Source: Larix kaempferi
Taxonomy: Eukaryota > Streptophyta > Pinopsida > Pinales > Pinaceae
Direction: 5' to 3'
DNA: 64,000 nt
Assembly (NCBI GenBank): GCA_027924585.1
Contig: BSBM01002100.1
Coordinates: forward strand, 62,001-126,000
Shown piece by piece: positions 11,336 through 22,784 of this stretch. The notes beneath the pieces were generated by a model, which was not told where the DNA came from, did not search any database, and saw nothing but the letters and a program-made list of their open reading frames with translations. Within the stretch, counting starts at the first letter, position 1. Every line of letters begins with the position of its first letter. Both the position numbers and the translations under genes were made by a program.

Positions 11336-13190
11336 CTTATTGGAAAAATGACTAAAATCAATTTATATATATATATATTTTTAACAAAAATTTGTAAAGA
11401 TCTTATATTAAAAAAAGATGAGAAAAAACAACAAAAAAATCACAAAAACCACTCAACCCGATGAAAAGGGTAGGAATATAGTAAAATGCTTGTTGTTAAA
11501 AAATCCCCTTCCTTGAACATTACATTCAACATTTTTCTAGTAGTAGCAAAACTTCTAGCACTATAAAGGAAAATATATTTTCCTAGTAAGATTACACATA
11601 AGTAATACATAACATAAACAAAATGTATATAACCAATCTATATCCATCAAACGAAAGCATCAATCATCTTTCCTAGAGGAACCCAGGTGAATGAGCTTTT
11701 TGTGGGATGAACAACTAAACCTTCCTATGAATCCCTCTGAGCCGCAGTGGAGTGATATTGAGAGTGGCTTTTTTGAGCCAAATTGAACAATTTGTCCACA
11801 TATTCCAGCAACTTATCTATCTAACCACCTTGTACTCTAGAATTTCCCTCCACTTTTTTCATTCTAGTATCCATAAAAGAAATATGATATGGAATTTTAT
11901 GCATGGAATCCACCATTCCATCATTGATATCTCACTAGAATACAGGGAGGATGAGTGCGAGGTTCCTTCAAGAAAAGAATAAAATTTTAACATTAACATC
12001 ACCCTCAACCAATACATGTGGGTTCACTTATGAGAAATCAAGAAGCCGCAACCGGCGGATGAGCTGAAGAGATAAATCTACTCGAGGGTCGAACATGACC
12101 ATTGATATAACAGGGTCAAGCATGATTGTTGATATCACACTAGGAGATTTAACAATGAACCAAAATCAAGTAATCTAATGTTATGCATGCAATGATATAA
12201 TCTTCCCACAAACTCTCCCTAAGTCTACGCATTAACAAAAGAATTCATCGCTTCACAAGATTCCACCCCATCAATCCCTTTAACAGTAATGGTCATAACA
12301 CTTCCTACAACCCCAACATCACGAAAAACAATCGAGCTACCTATGACAATACTCAAAACCAGACTTTTGGAACTCCCTCTTACATCATATTCATCAATAT
12401 TGCTTTCTCCACAACATTGGCACCCTTAATATCTCCCAACACCACGATTTACATTAATAAAAAACTTTAGTCCAAATACTTATTACCCCATTTTTTCCCT
12501 AAGAAAATCCCACAACCTAGAATCCAATGCATGCATCATTTCCACATCCATATAAACACATAGAATAGTGTCCTCAAATAAACGATCTAATCGAAATAAT
12601 TTAATATTCAAAACATTTTGGCGTCAGAAAAAGTGATTGAGCTACCTATCAAAATACTCAAAACCTTATTTTTCAAACTCCCTCTTACATCATATGTTTC
12701 AATACTGCTTTCTCCACAACATGTGGCACCCTGAATATCTCCCAACACATCGATTTGCATTTAATAGCAAATGTGTGCCCAAATAGTTATTACCCCATTT
12801 TTTTTCCCTAAAAAGAGCTCCACAACAAGGAATCCAATGCATGCACCATTCCCACATTCATATATACAAACGTCCTTTTTTTGACATAACGAGAAAATTC
12901 AATTTTATCATACCTCAATATGTACAAGAATACACAAAATCCAATAGTTAGAACATAAACTTAGCTATTTTATATTTAAAAAAATTATTTTTAAAAACAA
13001 TAATACAAAACTAATATGTGTATGTTAATATAGTTATGGGAATGCAATAATATAGATAGTAATAGTAATAATATTGAAATCTAAACATTAAAGTATACTA
13101 TTAAATTTTTTATTTTTTTTAATTTAAATAAATGATAAAAAACCAATATTATAGAATCTTAGAACTTAATGCTGAATAAATTTAAACATA
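11336..13190 (+). repeat. M7 module, copy 2
   Basis: Begins with an antisense retroelement-like 3' tail: T-rich run and AATATAAGATC-type words (11,365-11,410), then the hairpin ACCCGATGAAAAGGGT near 11,457. The antisense coding remnant is internally deleted: at about 11,922 CATTCCATC jumps to ATTGATATC, removing roughly 400 bp present in the other copies. The 304-bp tandem pair and AT-rich right end are present (12,337 and 12,640). Confidence 0.75.
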
Positions 13191-14456
13191 TGCCCCCATT
13201 GATTTATAATTTTAAATAAATGATAGAAAAACATCATTAATGCTAAACCTTGAAACTAAATCATAAGATAAACTAAAAAATATAGAAGCATTGTATGCAT
13301 AGTGAAATATGTTAAACAAAATAGGTGTATTATTGTCATTAAAAAAATTTGGACATATGTGAGCAATTTCTATATCAAACTAGAAGTATTTGTTTGTATA
13401 TGAAATATTCATTAGAAACCCTAATCTTTACTATGTTTGTATATGAAATATTTTAAGTGAATTAAAATTAATTACTCCATTTATGAATCTCTACTATGTT
13501 TGTATACAAAATAATTTAATTGAATTAAAATTCATTATTCCATTTATGAAAACCCTTGAAACATCGCACATAAAAGCATAATCATATGAATTCCTACATA
13601 ATTCATTTAAAAAACAAAAAAAACAAAATAATGTGATTCCCACAAAAACATCTACATGTTCAATCAAACCGTGTGATTTTGAAATAAATTCATTAAAAGA
13701 ATCTTTAATAATGTGAGGTACAAACACTATGAGAATCTTTAATATTAATTTGCTTTGGATAACACACCAGGTAGAAGACCATCAAATAGTGTTTAGTTTA
13801 AATTTTATTTTTTAAATGCATGAGATTGTACTATTTGTAAATTGTATTTTTTTGAATGGCGTCGATATGTGTTTAAATTGGTTAACAATAAACAAATATA
13901 TAATAATTGGGTTTCAAATTTTGGACTTCACATATTTGAATATATGGGAAATTTTAAAGGCAATTTTCACAATGGTGAAGAGTAATGTTTTTAAATATGA
14001 TCTTAAATAGCGAAGGTGAGCTTTTGCAATTTCCACAAAAATGTTTTTAAATACGTGATACCTCAAATAGTAAAGGTCAGCTTTTGTAATCTTCATTTCT
14101 TTGAATGTTAAGATCAGCTTTTGTAATCTTGATTTGTTTGAATGTTAAGTAGATAAAATCACTATTTTTAATTGTTTTACTTATTTTACGTAAATAAAAC
14201 TATAGATTTTACATAAATAAATACTCAACATATATAATATATTTTAAACAAAAATATATAACATAAATCCATCTTAAGGTTTTTTATGCTTTCTCGTGTA
14301 TTTCATAGATAAAAACAATACATTCCAAACAAAAAAAAAATAATTAGTTATTACAATTTAACAATTAAATTTTAAACTTAAACTTTATTATAATTTAATA
14401 ATTAAATTTTAATCTGGCGCATATCAAGCATACTGTACAAAAGATAAATTTTAAAA
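13191..14456 (+). repeat. M8 AT-rich segment, copy 1
   Basis: No gene. Very AT-rich DNA with short internal tandem repeats: TACTATGTTTGTATA units near 13,429 and 13,492 (period about 63 bp), and AGCTTTTGTAATCTT units near 14,079 and 14,114. Copies lie at 32,641-33,650 and 42,031-43,285. Confidence 0.65.
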
Positions 14457-14700
14457 TGAAAGCCCTTACAAAAGCAAGAAAGAGAGAAGTGGAAGGCCGG
14501 AAAAGCAAGAAAGAGAAAGTGAAAGACCGGAAAAGCCGTTATAGATTTGCTTAGATTCGTCCATAAGATAAATCTGGCCTTTCAAATTTAAAATGAAAGC
14601 CGTTAGAAAAGAAAGAGAGAAGTGGAAGACCGGAAAAGCAAGAAAGAGAGAAGTGGAAGACCGGAAAAACAAAAAGAGAAGGTGGTTATAGATTTGCTTA
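14457..14700 (+). repeat. Short tandem repeats upstream of the plus-strand peroxidase
   Basis: Repeated units of about 34 bp built on AAAGCAAGAAAGAGAGAAGTGGAAG-type purine-rich sequence ending in ACCGGAAAAGC, interleaved with TATAGATTTGCTTAG near 14,541 and 14,688. The paralogue at 43,286-43,500 has one unit fewer. The segment lies immediately 5' of the peroxidase exon and could be former leader sequence, but no promoter element is clear. Confidence 0.6.
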
Positions 14701-14800
14701 GATAGCGCAGGCCTTCAAAATATTGAGTATCAATTTGTAGTGTGCTGTGTGTCTTTCTTGAAGAGGAGGGTGGCCGCATATTCTCCATCTGGGTTGGAGT

Positions 14801-15364
14801 GGAACCAAAGTTGTTTTCTACTCCAAGATCTGTCACACAGCAGAGAATATCGTCAGATCCAAACTTGAAGCCCATGTGAAGGTCGACTTAGGACTTGCTC
14901 CCGGAATTCTCAGGCTTCACTTCCACGATTGCATTGTTCAGGTAAATTCATGCGAACTATTCTTTTAAACCTGCAGTTTTTAGTGGTGCATGATTCCCAG
15001 TCATTCCCGGATTAGTTGCTGATGATAATTGCTTCTGCTGCTTCTTCTTCCTGCAGGGTTGCGATAGTAATTGAACCACTGGATATTAATGAAATCTCAT
15101 TTCATATTGACCTGATTATTATTGTTTCTTCATTTGGAAAATAGAAGGGCAGAGGCACTGCGAGTTCTTGGGGTATCGGCTCTACAACTTCACTTCCGCG
15201 GGGAACGCCGACCCGACAATAAACTCGGCGAATCTGCCTTCACTTCCAGTCGCGCTCGATAAAGGAAGCGAAACCAATTTCGATGCCTCGTTTTTCAAGA
15301 ATATAAGAGACGGGAATGGCGTTCTGGAGTCCGACCAGAGACTTTGGTCGGATGAGTCTGTGGT
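14801..15364 (+). pseudogene. Class III peroxidase pseudogene (M9), copy 1
   Basis: Exon 1 remnant 14,801-14,941 encodes the N-terminal core: [40 protein letters not shown], with the distal catalytic Arg and His in RLHFHDC. A canonical GT-AG intron, 14,942-15,056, joins to GCDSN, where TGA ends the frame, so the conserved disulphide/calcium region is lost. After an acceptor at about 15,144 the last-exon block resumes: YRLYNFT, ADPTIN, VALDKGSETNFDASFFKN, GVLESDQRLW. The central exons with the proximal His and part of the last exon are deleted and the C-terminus is frameshifted. This is a different subtype from the M2 fragments (RLYNFTSAGNADPTIN against RLYNFTGKVDMDP). Dead. Confidence 0.85.
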
Positions 15365-17558
15365 CATCTGTTTGGACATCTGCTCTCGAAGGACCTCTAA
15401 TGGGCATCTGTTTGGCCATTCCGGTCAATACTGGTATGTATGTTCTGATGTTCTCCTCTGCTTTGTCCTCTCAATTTCATGTGTCTTTCTAAGATCTGAA
15501 ATCTCATTAGCGATCTGTGATAATCACCTTTCTATGATAATCACGGCATATACATAAGAACAAAAAATGATGAGCTCTGGGTTTTTATTTTTATTTTTGT
15601 CGAAATAGAATCTAATCCCGGAAGGAGTTTCTACCCACCTCTTTATTTTCAGTCAGTTTTAAATCGATCAAACCGTGCAGTTTTTATCATTTAGGAGATA
15701 TTGGCTTAATATGTGAGGATTAGCATTTCGTAGGAAAGGTTGGAACATAATTTGATAAATCGAAGGTTTCTAATAAATATACTGTACAAGGTTTGCAATA
15801 AGTGAAGTATGGATTCACCTTTCTCCCCATTTGAACACCGGGCCAGAAACATGGGAAGTGTTCACTAGATTCGGGTTTAAGAGACCTCAGGGCAGGCATC
15901 CCATCAGACCTTCAAGTTGATCGCACCAACTCGCAGTTACGAACAACTACCTCTATTTGACTAAGGCCCAACCTTCATGGAAAATAAAAAATCCGAATCC
16001 CCCAGAAAAGCAACGGCAAACTTTCTGATTAACTCGGTTCTCCGATGTAAACATGGATGGGATAGCATATTTTTCTTCCATAAACAATAGGTGGGATATC
16101 ATATTTAACTTCCAAGAGGGAGGAAACGTACAAATGTAGATTTCGATTCTAATGAAGAATGCTAGATATATGTTTGGATAAAGAATTGCAAGATTTAGGT
16201 GTGGAAAATTTGATATCGAAGTATGAAATATAGTTGTCAATGACTGTGAATTTATGCTTTTGTAGATCGATATATTGTAACACTTACGATCGCACAAATG
16301 GAGGATTATATGTCTTAGGGATACTAGGTTAAACTTAGCGTTACCGACTGTGGATTTAGGGATATATATGTTCCAGACTTAAGCTTTTAGATCAGATACC
16401 TGGTGGAACTTATGAATTGCATTAATGGGTGCCGGGGGGATATATAAATTTAAGATTGCTAAGAGTAGCATTAATATTACTACAAAACGAGCCTTGCTAA
16501 GTGAGGATTCGCTTCTAGTATTGCCACCCAAACACTAGCTTACTTAGTTTTTGTGCCAGTGGAAACCTAGTTGATAAACCGCATATCCATTTCCACTTTT
16601 AGATTCAATTCCATTCATTAGAAAGACAGATCCATTTGTTGGCTAACTAGAGCGGATCCCACGCCTGCTCCATGACGGGTTCCATGTTCCCACTGCCACC
16701 ATGAGGATGAGTCGGCATTGTGGTCAGGATGAGTTATCCGTAAGCCATCTCAGGCTGAGTCGTCAGTGGGGTCAGGCAGAGTTAATCTCCAACCCAAGCC
16801 TGTTCTCTTGCCGCAGAGGCGATTGCTGAGCATCTTGAATCATCAAAGAGCCCTTTAATAGTTTCCTTCCACTCTCTACACCGCTGCAACCATGGGCGTC
16901 GAGAGCGATGGATCAACTCTTTGGCATTTCCAACTTAATGTTGCATCCTCTGCGGATCTTGGAATGTAGTTGGAATCTCGAGCAAGGCCCCCTTCATACG
17001 ATATATTTCTTATTTTTTTAATTAAAAAATGGGCATATAAAACCATATATCATTGTGACTCTGTTATAAAAAAAGACTTCCTCGATGTAATCTCTTTTAT
17101 TTAATATTTTAAATTTATTTAATTTTATACTCACTTTCCATACTCACTTTCCATACATTAAAATTGATTTAATTATATATTTTATGAATTATATTTGCAC
17201 ATAAATATTAAATATTTTCTATAAACATAAAATTAATTTAATCATATATTTTATACATCACATATGCATGGAACATTAAACAATTTATGTACACAAAAGT
17301 TGATTTAATCATATCATTTATGTATAACATATTTAAAAAACACTAACACTATATTTTATGCCTTTATTTTTTTACATTTTTTTGTGTATATTTTAAAATG
17401 AAATTGATATAAAAAAAATTCTATTTAGAGATGTAGATGTGGATTTTTTTATGCATTTAAAATGATATGATATAGAATGAAATTTTGTTTATGTTTATGA
17501 GATGTAGTTATTGAATTTGTTTCTATTTGTTTGGAATTATTTAAATAATGATGTATTT
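15365..17558 (+). repeat. M10 spacer, copy 1
   Basis: No supported gene. It recurs, interrupted, at 44,166-45,208, 50,577-50,862 and 52,371-53,450. Position 16,403-16,407 (GTGGA) is the undisrupted counterpart of the copia insertion site. A GC-richer patch, 16,640-16,990, includes a 25-codon frame in good start context (16,892-16,969, MGVESDGSTLWHFQL); I do not recognise it and the paralogue has lost its start. The final 500 bases are strongly AT-rich. Confidence 0.6.
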
Positions 17559-19871
17559 AGAGAGAGAGGGGGGAGAATGGAGGGGGATGGCGAGTGGGAG
17601 AGAGAGGGTGTGGAAGGGGGAGAGAGAGAATGGGGGAAGGGTGACGGGGACACGGAGGTACTGCGGGCAAGGGAAGGAAGACTAAGGGAGGGGTAGGGGG
17701 CAAGAGTGTGAAGGGGGAGAGGGAGGGGGAAAAAGGGAGAGGAGGAGAGAGGGGGAGAGGGAGAGAGAGGGGGAGAGGGAGAGGGCGAGGGGGAGAGAGG
17801 GGGGGGTTTAGCGAGAGGGGGAGAGGCAAGAAATGGGGGAGGGATCGCGATGGGGCGAAAGCAAGGGGGATGGAGAGGGAGTGGGGAGGATGAGGGGGAG
17901 ACGGGGAGAGTGAGGGAGGGGGGAAGGGATATAGGAAAGGGTATGTAGGGATTGGGGGAGCGAGGGAAGAGGGGGTGTTGGGGAGGGATGGGGGAAGTGG
18001 GATAGGGAGGTGGGGCGGGAGGGGGAGGGAGATAAAGAGGGGGCGAAGGAGAGACATGAAGGGGGAGAGAGAAGGGGACGAGAGGGGGAGGGGGGAGGGA
18101 GAAAAAGGGTGAAGGGGAGAGAAGGGGAGAGGGATGGGGAGGAAGGGGGAGGTAGGTGGAGCAAGAGTGGAAGGGAGGGATAGGGAAAGCGAGAGAGGGG
18201 AAGGAAGGGGGGTTGGGGTTAGGCGAAGGGAAGGAAGAGGAGGGAGAGGGAGGGATAGAGAGGGTATGGGAGATGGGGAAGTGAGGACGGAGGGGTAGTT
18301 GGAGGGGTAAAGAGAGATGGAGGAAGTGGGGGCAGGGAGAGGAGGGAGGGGGAAGGGATGTTGAGGGAGGTGGAATTAGGATGTCGAGAGGGGCAAGCAA
18401 GGAGATGGGAGGGGAGGGCGAGAGGGGGGGAGCGAGGGAGGGGGTTGGGGAGAGGGGGAAGAGAGGGACAAGGGGATGGGGGGAGGGGAGGGCTGTGGGA
18501 AGAAGCGGGAGGGAGCGATAGAGGGAGGTAAGCGGAGAGAACAGAGGAAGGGAGGGGGTGATGGAGAGTGAGGGATGGAGAGGGAAGAGGAGATAGGGAG
18601 AGGGGAGGAGATGGGGGAGCAAGGGAGGGGGGAAAGGAGGAGGGGGGGGGATTTCTAGGTAGAAAGGGGAGGTAGGGAGCGGGGTGATGGGGAGACTCAG
18701 GATGTCAAGTGGAGGGTTGAGGTATTGGTAGGGTGGAGAGGGGGGAATGCGGGGGAGCTATATGGAGGGAGGGAGGGAGATGAGGAGAGAGGTGGGATGG
18801 GTAGAGGGAAGGGAAGGGGGATGGAGGTGGGAGAGTGTGTTAGGGGGGGAACGAGGGAGTGGGAAATATTGGTAGGAGGGAGGGGAGAGGGAGGGTGAGG
18901 GAGGGAGGGGGGAGGTAGAGGAAGGTAGAGGGAGGGAGAGAGAAGGATGTTGAGAGGGAGGGATGATGACGGGGTGAGCGAGAGAGGGAAGGCGGTAGGG
19001 GAGACGGGGAGGGGCGATGACGGGTGAGCGAGAGAGGGAAGGTGGTAGGGGAGACGGGGAGGGGCGATGACGGGTGAGCGAGAGAGGGAGGAAGGGGGGA
19101 TGGGGAATGGATGGGAGATTTGTAGAGGGGGAGGGGAGGGAGGGATAGGGAGAGGAGGAGAGGGAGGGGGAGGAGGGAGGAACAGGATATTTGTAGGCGG
19201 GAGAGGGGATGGGAGGAGGGGGAGGGAGAGAGGAGGGGGTACGTGGAGGAGACGGGGCAACGAGGTATGGGAAAAAGGTGGAGGGGGGGATTGAGACGAG
19301 GATGGGGGATGATGGGTGAGCTAGAGAGAGAGGAACGGGGGAGGGAGCAATGGATGGGAGATTGGTAGGGGGGAGGGGAGGGGGGGAGGGGAAGAGGTGG
19401 TGGTGAGTATGGGAGATGGTGGAGCGAGGTATGGGGGAAAGGGGGAGGGGTTGATTGGTAGTTGGGAGAGGAAAGGGGTGGAGAAGAAAGGGATGGAGGG
19501 GAAGGGGGATGGAGGCAGGGGGAAAGAACGGGGTGAAGGGGTGGAGAGGGGGAAGATAGGGACAAGGGGAGGGGTAGGAGCGGAGGGGTAGGAGGGGAGG
19601 GGGAGGGGTAGGAGCGGAGGGGGATTGAGAGGGGGAGGGGTAGGAGGGGATGGGGGGAGGGGAGGGTTCTGGGAAGGAGCGGGAGGGAGCGAGAGAGGGA
19701 GGGAGGTAGGGAGGGTGGGATGGAGAGTGAGGGATGGGGAGGGAAGAGGAGATAGGGAGAGGGGAGGAGATGGGGGAGCGAGGGAAGGGGGAAAGGATGG
19801 GGTGAAATTTCTAGGTAGAAAGGGGAGGGAGGGAGTGGCAGTAGGGAGCGGGGTGATGGGGAGACTGAGGA
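17559..19871 (+). repeat. M11 homopurine tract, copy 1 (about 2.3 kb)
   Basis: Almost unbroken G and A on the plus strand with scattered T or C. It holds many runs of four or more G separated by one to a few bases, so G-quadruplex and triplex (H-DNA) formation are plausible. Internal repeats exist: a 50-bp unit around GGGTGAGCGAGAGAGGG at 18,974, 19,023 and 19,073, and an anchor TTTCTAGGTAGAAAGGGGAGG at 18,651 and 19,806 (1,155 bp apart). Long open frames on the minus strand are low-complexity Ser/Pro/Leu and not genes. Confidence 0.9.
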
Positions 19872-19889
19872 GCTCCAAAGAATCAGTGA

Positions 19890-21400
19890 GGTTGGGGCGT
19901 GTAGGAGATCCATCGATTTGGAAAATCATTGACATCGAAGTCTACTTGAAATTTTATCACTAAGGAAGGTAAATGACAATTTATACTTAAAGCTAAATAT
20001 TTGAAGAATTTGTCTATTCTGGAATGGATCAGGTCTCGTGTCAAGGATTGTAAAGTAGGATCTATGGTTTGGAAGGCCATTGTAGGAGTCTTTCCAGTCA
20101 TTAAGGATTTAGTGACTTGGGTTGTTGGAGATGGTAATAAAGCCATACTGGGAAAGGATAAAATAGTGGGAGTAATAAACAAAAGAAACCTGCGAGAAGG
20201 TATGATTAAGTATCTCAATGATCGATGCTTTATATTCCTACAGGATGTAGCTGGGATTGGCAAACCCGTCAATTTCATCCAGAATTGGAGAACTGCTTTA
20301 GAACTTGATTTATGATAGATGGGTAGAAAGCGGGAATCTATGGATTTTTTACATGAATAAAGGGTTCATAAAATTAAAGGAGACTCCAGATTCCTTGGTC
20401 TGGATGGGTAACCAGGAAGGAGGAAATTTTGCCTTTCATATTGCATAATATCTTTTCTAGAGTAACTAGGCTATCCTAGATTGCTGGTGGTGGAAACCTC
20501 TTTGGCAAGTTCAGGTTCACCAAAAGCATAAGATCTTTATGTGGCTGATTATGAGAGGGAAGGTACTAACATGGGACAATTTGAGGAAAATAAATGTTGT
20601 GGGGCCCACCTAGTGTTGTCTTTGTAGGGGAGCAGAAGATAATATCGAACATTTGTTTCTGGAATGTCCATTCTCTTATCAAGTTTGGAAAGGATTTGAA
20701 GATAGCCTTCATCTCGTACGGCTATGGTAAGTCGATTCTATCGAAGGAAATTTAAAATACTAGTTTACGAATCCACTACTCAAATCCACAATATGTATCT
20801 CTTACTTACTTTTATGGAGTATATGGAAGGTTAGAAATGAAGCTATATTTGAGAACAATCACTTACGTGGTTTCTATGTTATCTCTAATCTGCTAGCTAC
20901 CTATAGGTTTTTTATAGACAAAGAAAGCAATTTTAAACCCAAGATTATGAAAGATATTTGTATAGATCGTGCGGAATGTACAAGTTATTTTGACGGGGTT
21001 TGTGAGGAACCCGAAAAAATCTGTGGTTTAGGGGGGGTATTCTTCTTCCAAAGAGGGAAGCCATAGAGTTCAAGGAAAATGGGGGTTTTGGATCAAATAA
21101 TAGAGCATAAGGCTTGTCACTGAGAACACCAATGCAGATTGCAAGAGAGGGATCAGTGCACTCCCTCCATATTTTGGGGGATTCGGAATTATGGATCAAA
21201 TTTATGAAAAAGGAGGAGAGCATCTCAAACCTGAATCTCAAAGGTATAGGACAAAACTTTGACTTAATAGCACAATCCGTCGAGGTCTTAAAATATAACC
21301 ATGTGTACAGAGAGCAGAACCAGACAAATGACCATTCCAAATAAGGTCTTCTTCTTCCTACAAGAGTTTGTGTGATGAACAGAAAAATGGGAGCAAGTAG
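19890..21400 (+). pseudogene. LINE 3' fragment, copy 2
   Basis: Same element piece as 2,603-3,995 but reaching further 5'. Frame at 20,001-20,315 contains WIRSRVKDCKVGSMVWKAI and WVVGDGNKAIL. The zf-RVT domain lies at about 20,484-20,690 (IFMWLIMRGKVLTWDNLRK, C-x2-C, EHLFLECPF) with the same TAG before the first Cys as copy 1. RNase H lies at about 20,960-21,344: SNNRA-stop, PMQIAREGSVHSLHILGDSE, VYREQNQTN. The 114 codons from 20,001 hold no stop, but later stops rule out function. The left edge abuts the end of the purine tract. Confidence 0.8.
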
Positions 21401-21488
21401 GTAATCGGAAGGAAAATTATGGACTTCATGTTCTGAAGATAAAGATTTCTTGTTAGGAGAATGTTAATGAATGATGATCTAAGGTTTT

Positions 21489-22060
21489 TTAAACTAATCT
21501 GTTGGAAACATCTATGACGTAAAAGAAACTTTTTTGAACAGTGCAATTTGTACTTGAAGGACGCAACCTATATTTCCTATGAATGAATAGGACATTGGTA
21601 TAGTAATGCCGATCAAATGTTCGAAAGCTGCCGGGATTCATCTCTAATATGTTGTTGTCCCCAGGATTGCACGCTATCTTCAGGTTAGGTGCATAATATT
21701 TGTCCAAGCAGGGATCCATATCTACTTTTCCTGTAAAATTGTAAAGCCTGCTGCTAAAGGAGCTGCAGTGGGAAATCCCTATAGTGTGGGCGCCTGCACC
21801 CAATATTGTTATATATAACTAGTTAGATTATGATGCCATAATGTAAATCAATCGCCGTATAACAGATCAGAAGACCACAGCCAGGTCCTTAACATCAAGT
21901 CCATGGCTGCCAAATATTGATGTCAGTTGTGAGAAACTTGCGGTGGGCGGGGAAAGTTTAGTGAGAGCTTCGTTCCAGATATACACCAGTTGGAACGTTC
22001 CAGAATGGTCCACCCAACTGTATAGTACAAAACTTGCAGCTGCAGCTATAGTTGTCTTCA
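21489..22060 (-). pseudogene. Class III peroxidase pseudogene (M2), copy 2 (best preserved)
   Basis: Minus strand. Exon 4-like sequence from about 21,795 reads GAHTIGISHCSSFSSRLYNF, DPCLDKYYAPNLKIAC, PGDNN and SFRTFDRHYYTNVL, retaining the proximal-His GAHTIG motif. Acceptor GTGCAG precedes it. Across about 70 bp of intron, exon 3-like sequence (about 21,977-21,880) reads NEALTKLSPPTASFSQLTSI and GLDVKDLAVV; its end has a TGA where SG would be expected. Further upstream, WNVPTG and GGPFW lie in another frame, showing small indels. The product would be a secreted haem peroxidase; only the middle-to-C-terminal third remains and it cannot be functional. Confidence 0.85.
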
Positions 22061-22784
22061 TGATATTCACAAACGTTGTTTGCTTTGTAAAGTGGAATTC
22101 TGTTATTCCTATGACAAATGTCATTGTAACCTCGACAATGACACTATTTATAACCTGAATAATTGTGAAGGAGTTGCCTGTCCATTTCCTTAATGCAGGA
22201 AAAAAGACTATAAGGAAACTCTTATAATTAATGGAGTTCCTGGCATATTCTTGAGTATTATTTCGCAAGCCAAACTACGAATTAATTGTTTGCATAGAAT
22301 CTCACTAATATGTCCGAAGTTTCGCATTTTTAATTTGAGGTACTATATCGAGATTCTCTTGATGACTGAGCTATCCTGTCTATTTCCAATTTTCATTAGC
22401 TGGAACTTTGATACCGTGTGCTACTGCTGTCCATGATCATTTCACTTTTTTCTTTCATTTCATGATCATTTCACTATTAATTTAAATAGAATAAATTGTA
22501 TAGGTTAAGGTTCTATCCTAACGAGCCTTTAAATAGATATATAGGTTTCTATGTATTGAGTCCACGTCTATGAAACAAGGTCCATGATGTAGATGTAACA
22601 TGAAAGAAATAATTGTAAAAAGACTGACTAGAATTTTCCACATGTATACTATAAAGTTTCTAGGAGGTTAGATTAAAACTATTTTGAAAAAAATACTTGT
22701 GACAAGAGTTATTTAAAAGGTAATTCATTAACAACAATTAAGGACACAAGACCCATGTCTTATACAAAAAATATATGAATTATA
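22061..22784 (+). repeat. M2 upstream part and shortened M3 spacer, copy 2
   Basis: Continuation of the peroxidase-associated DNA, then M3 with an internal deletion of about 450 bp: TTTCATTTCATGATC at about 22,454 jumps to CACTATTAATTTAAATAG. No gene seen. Confidence 0.55.

Noticed and set aside
16892-16969. 25-codon frame in good start context in M10
   Set aside because: Too short, unrecognised, no continuing exon found, and the paralogue at 52,370 has lost the start codon.
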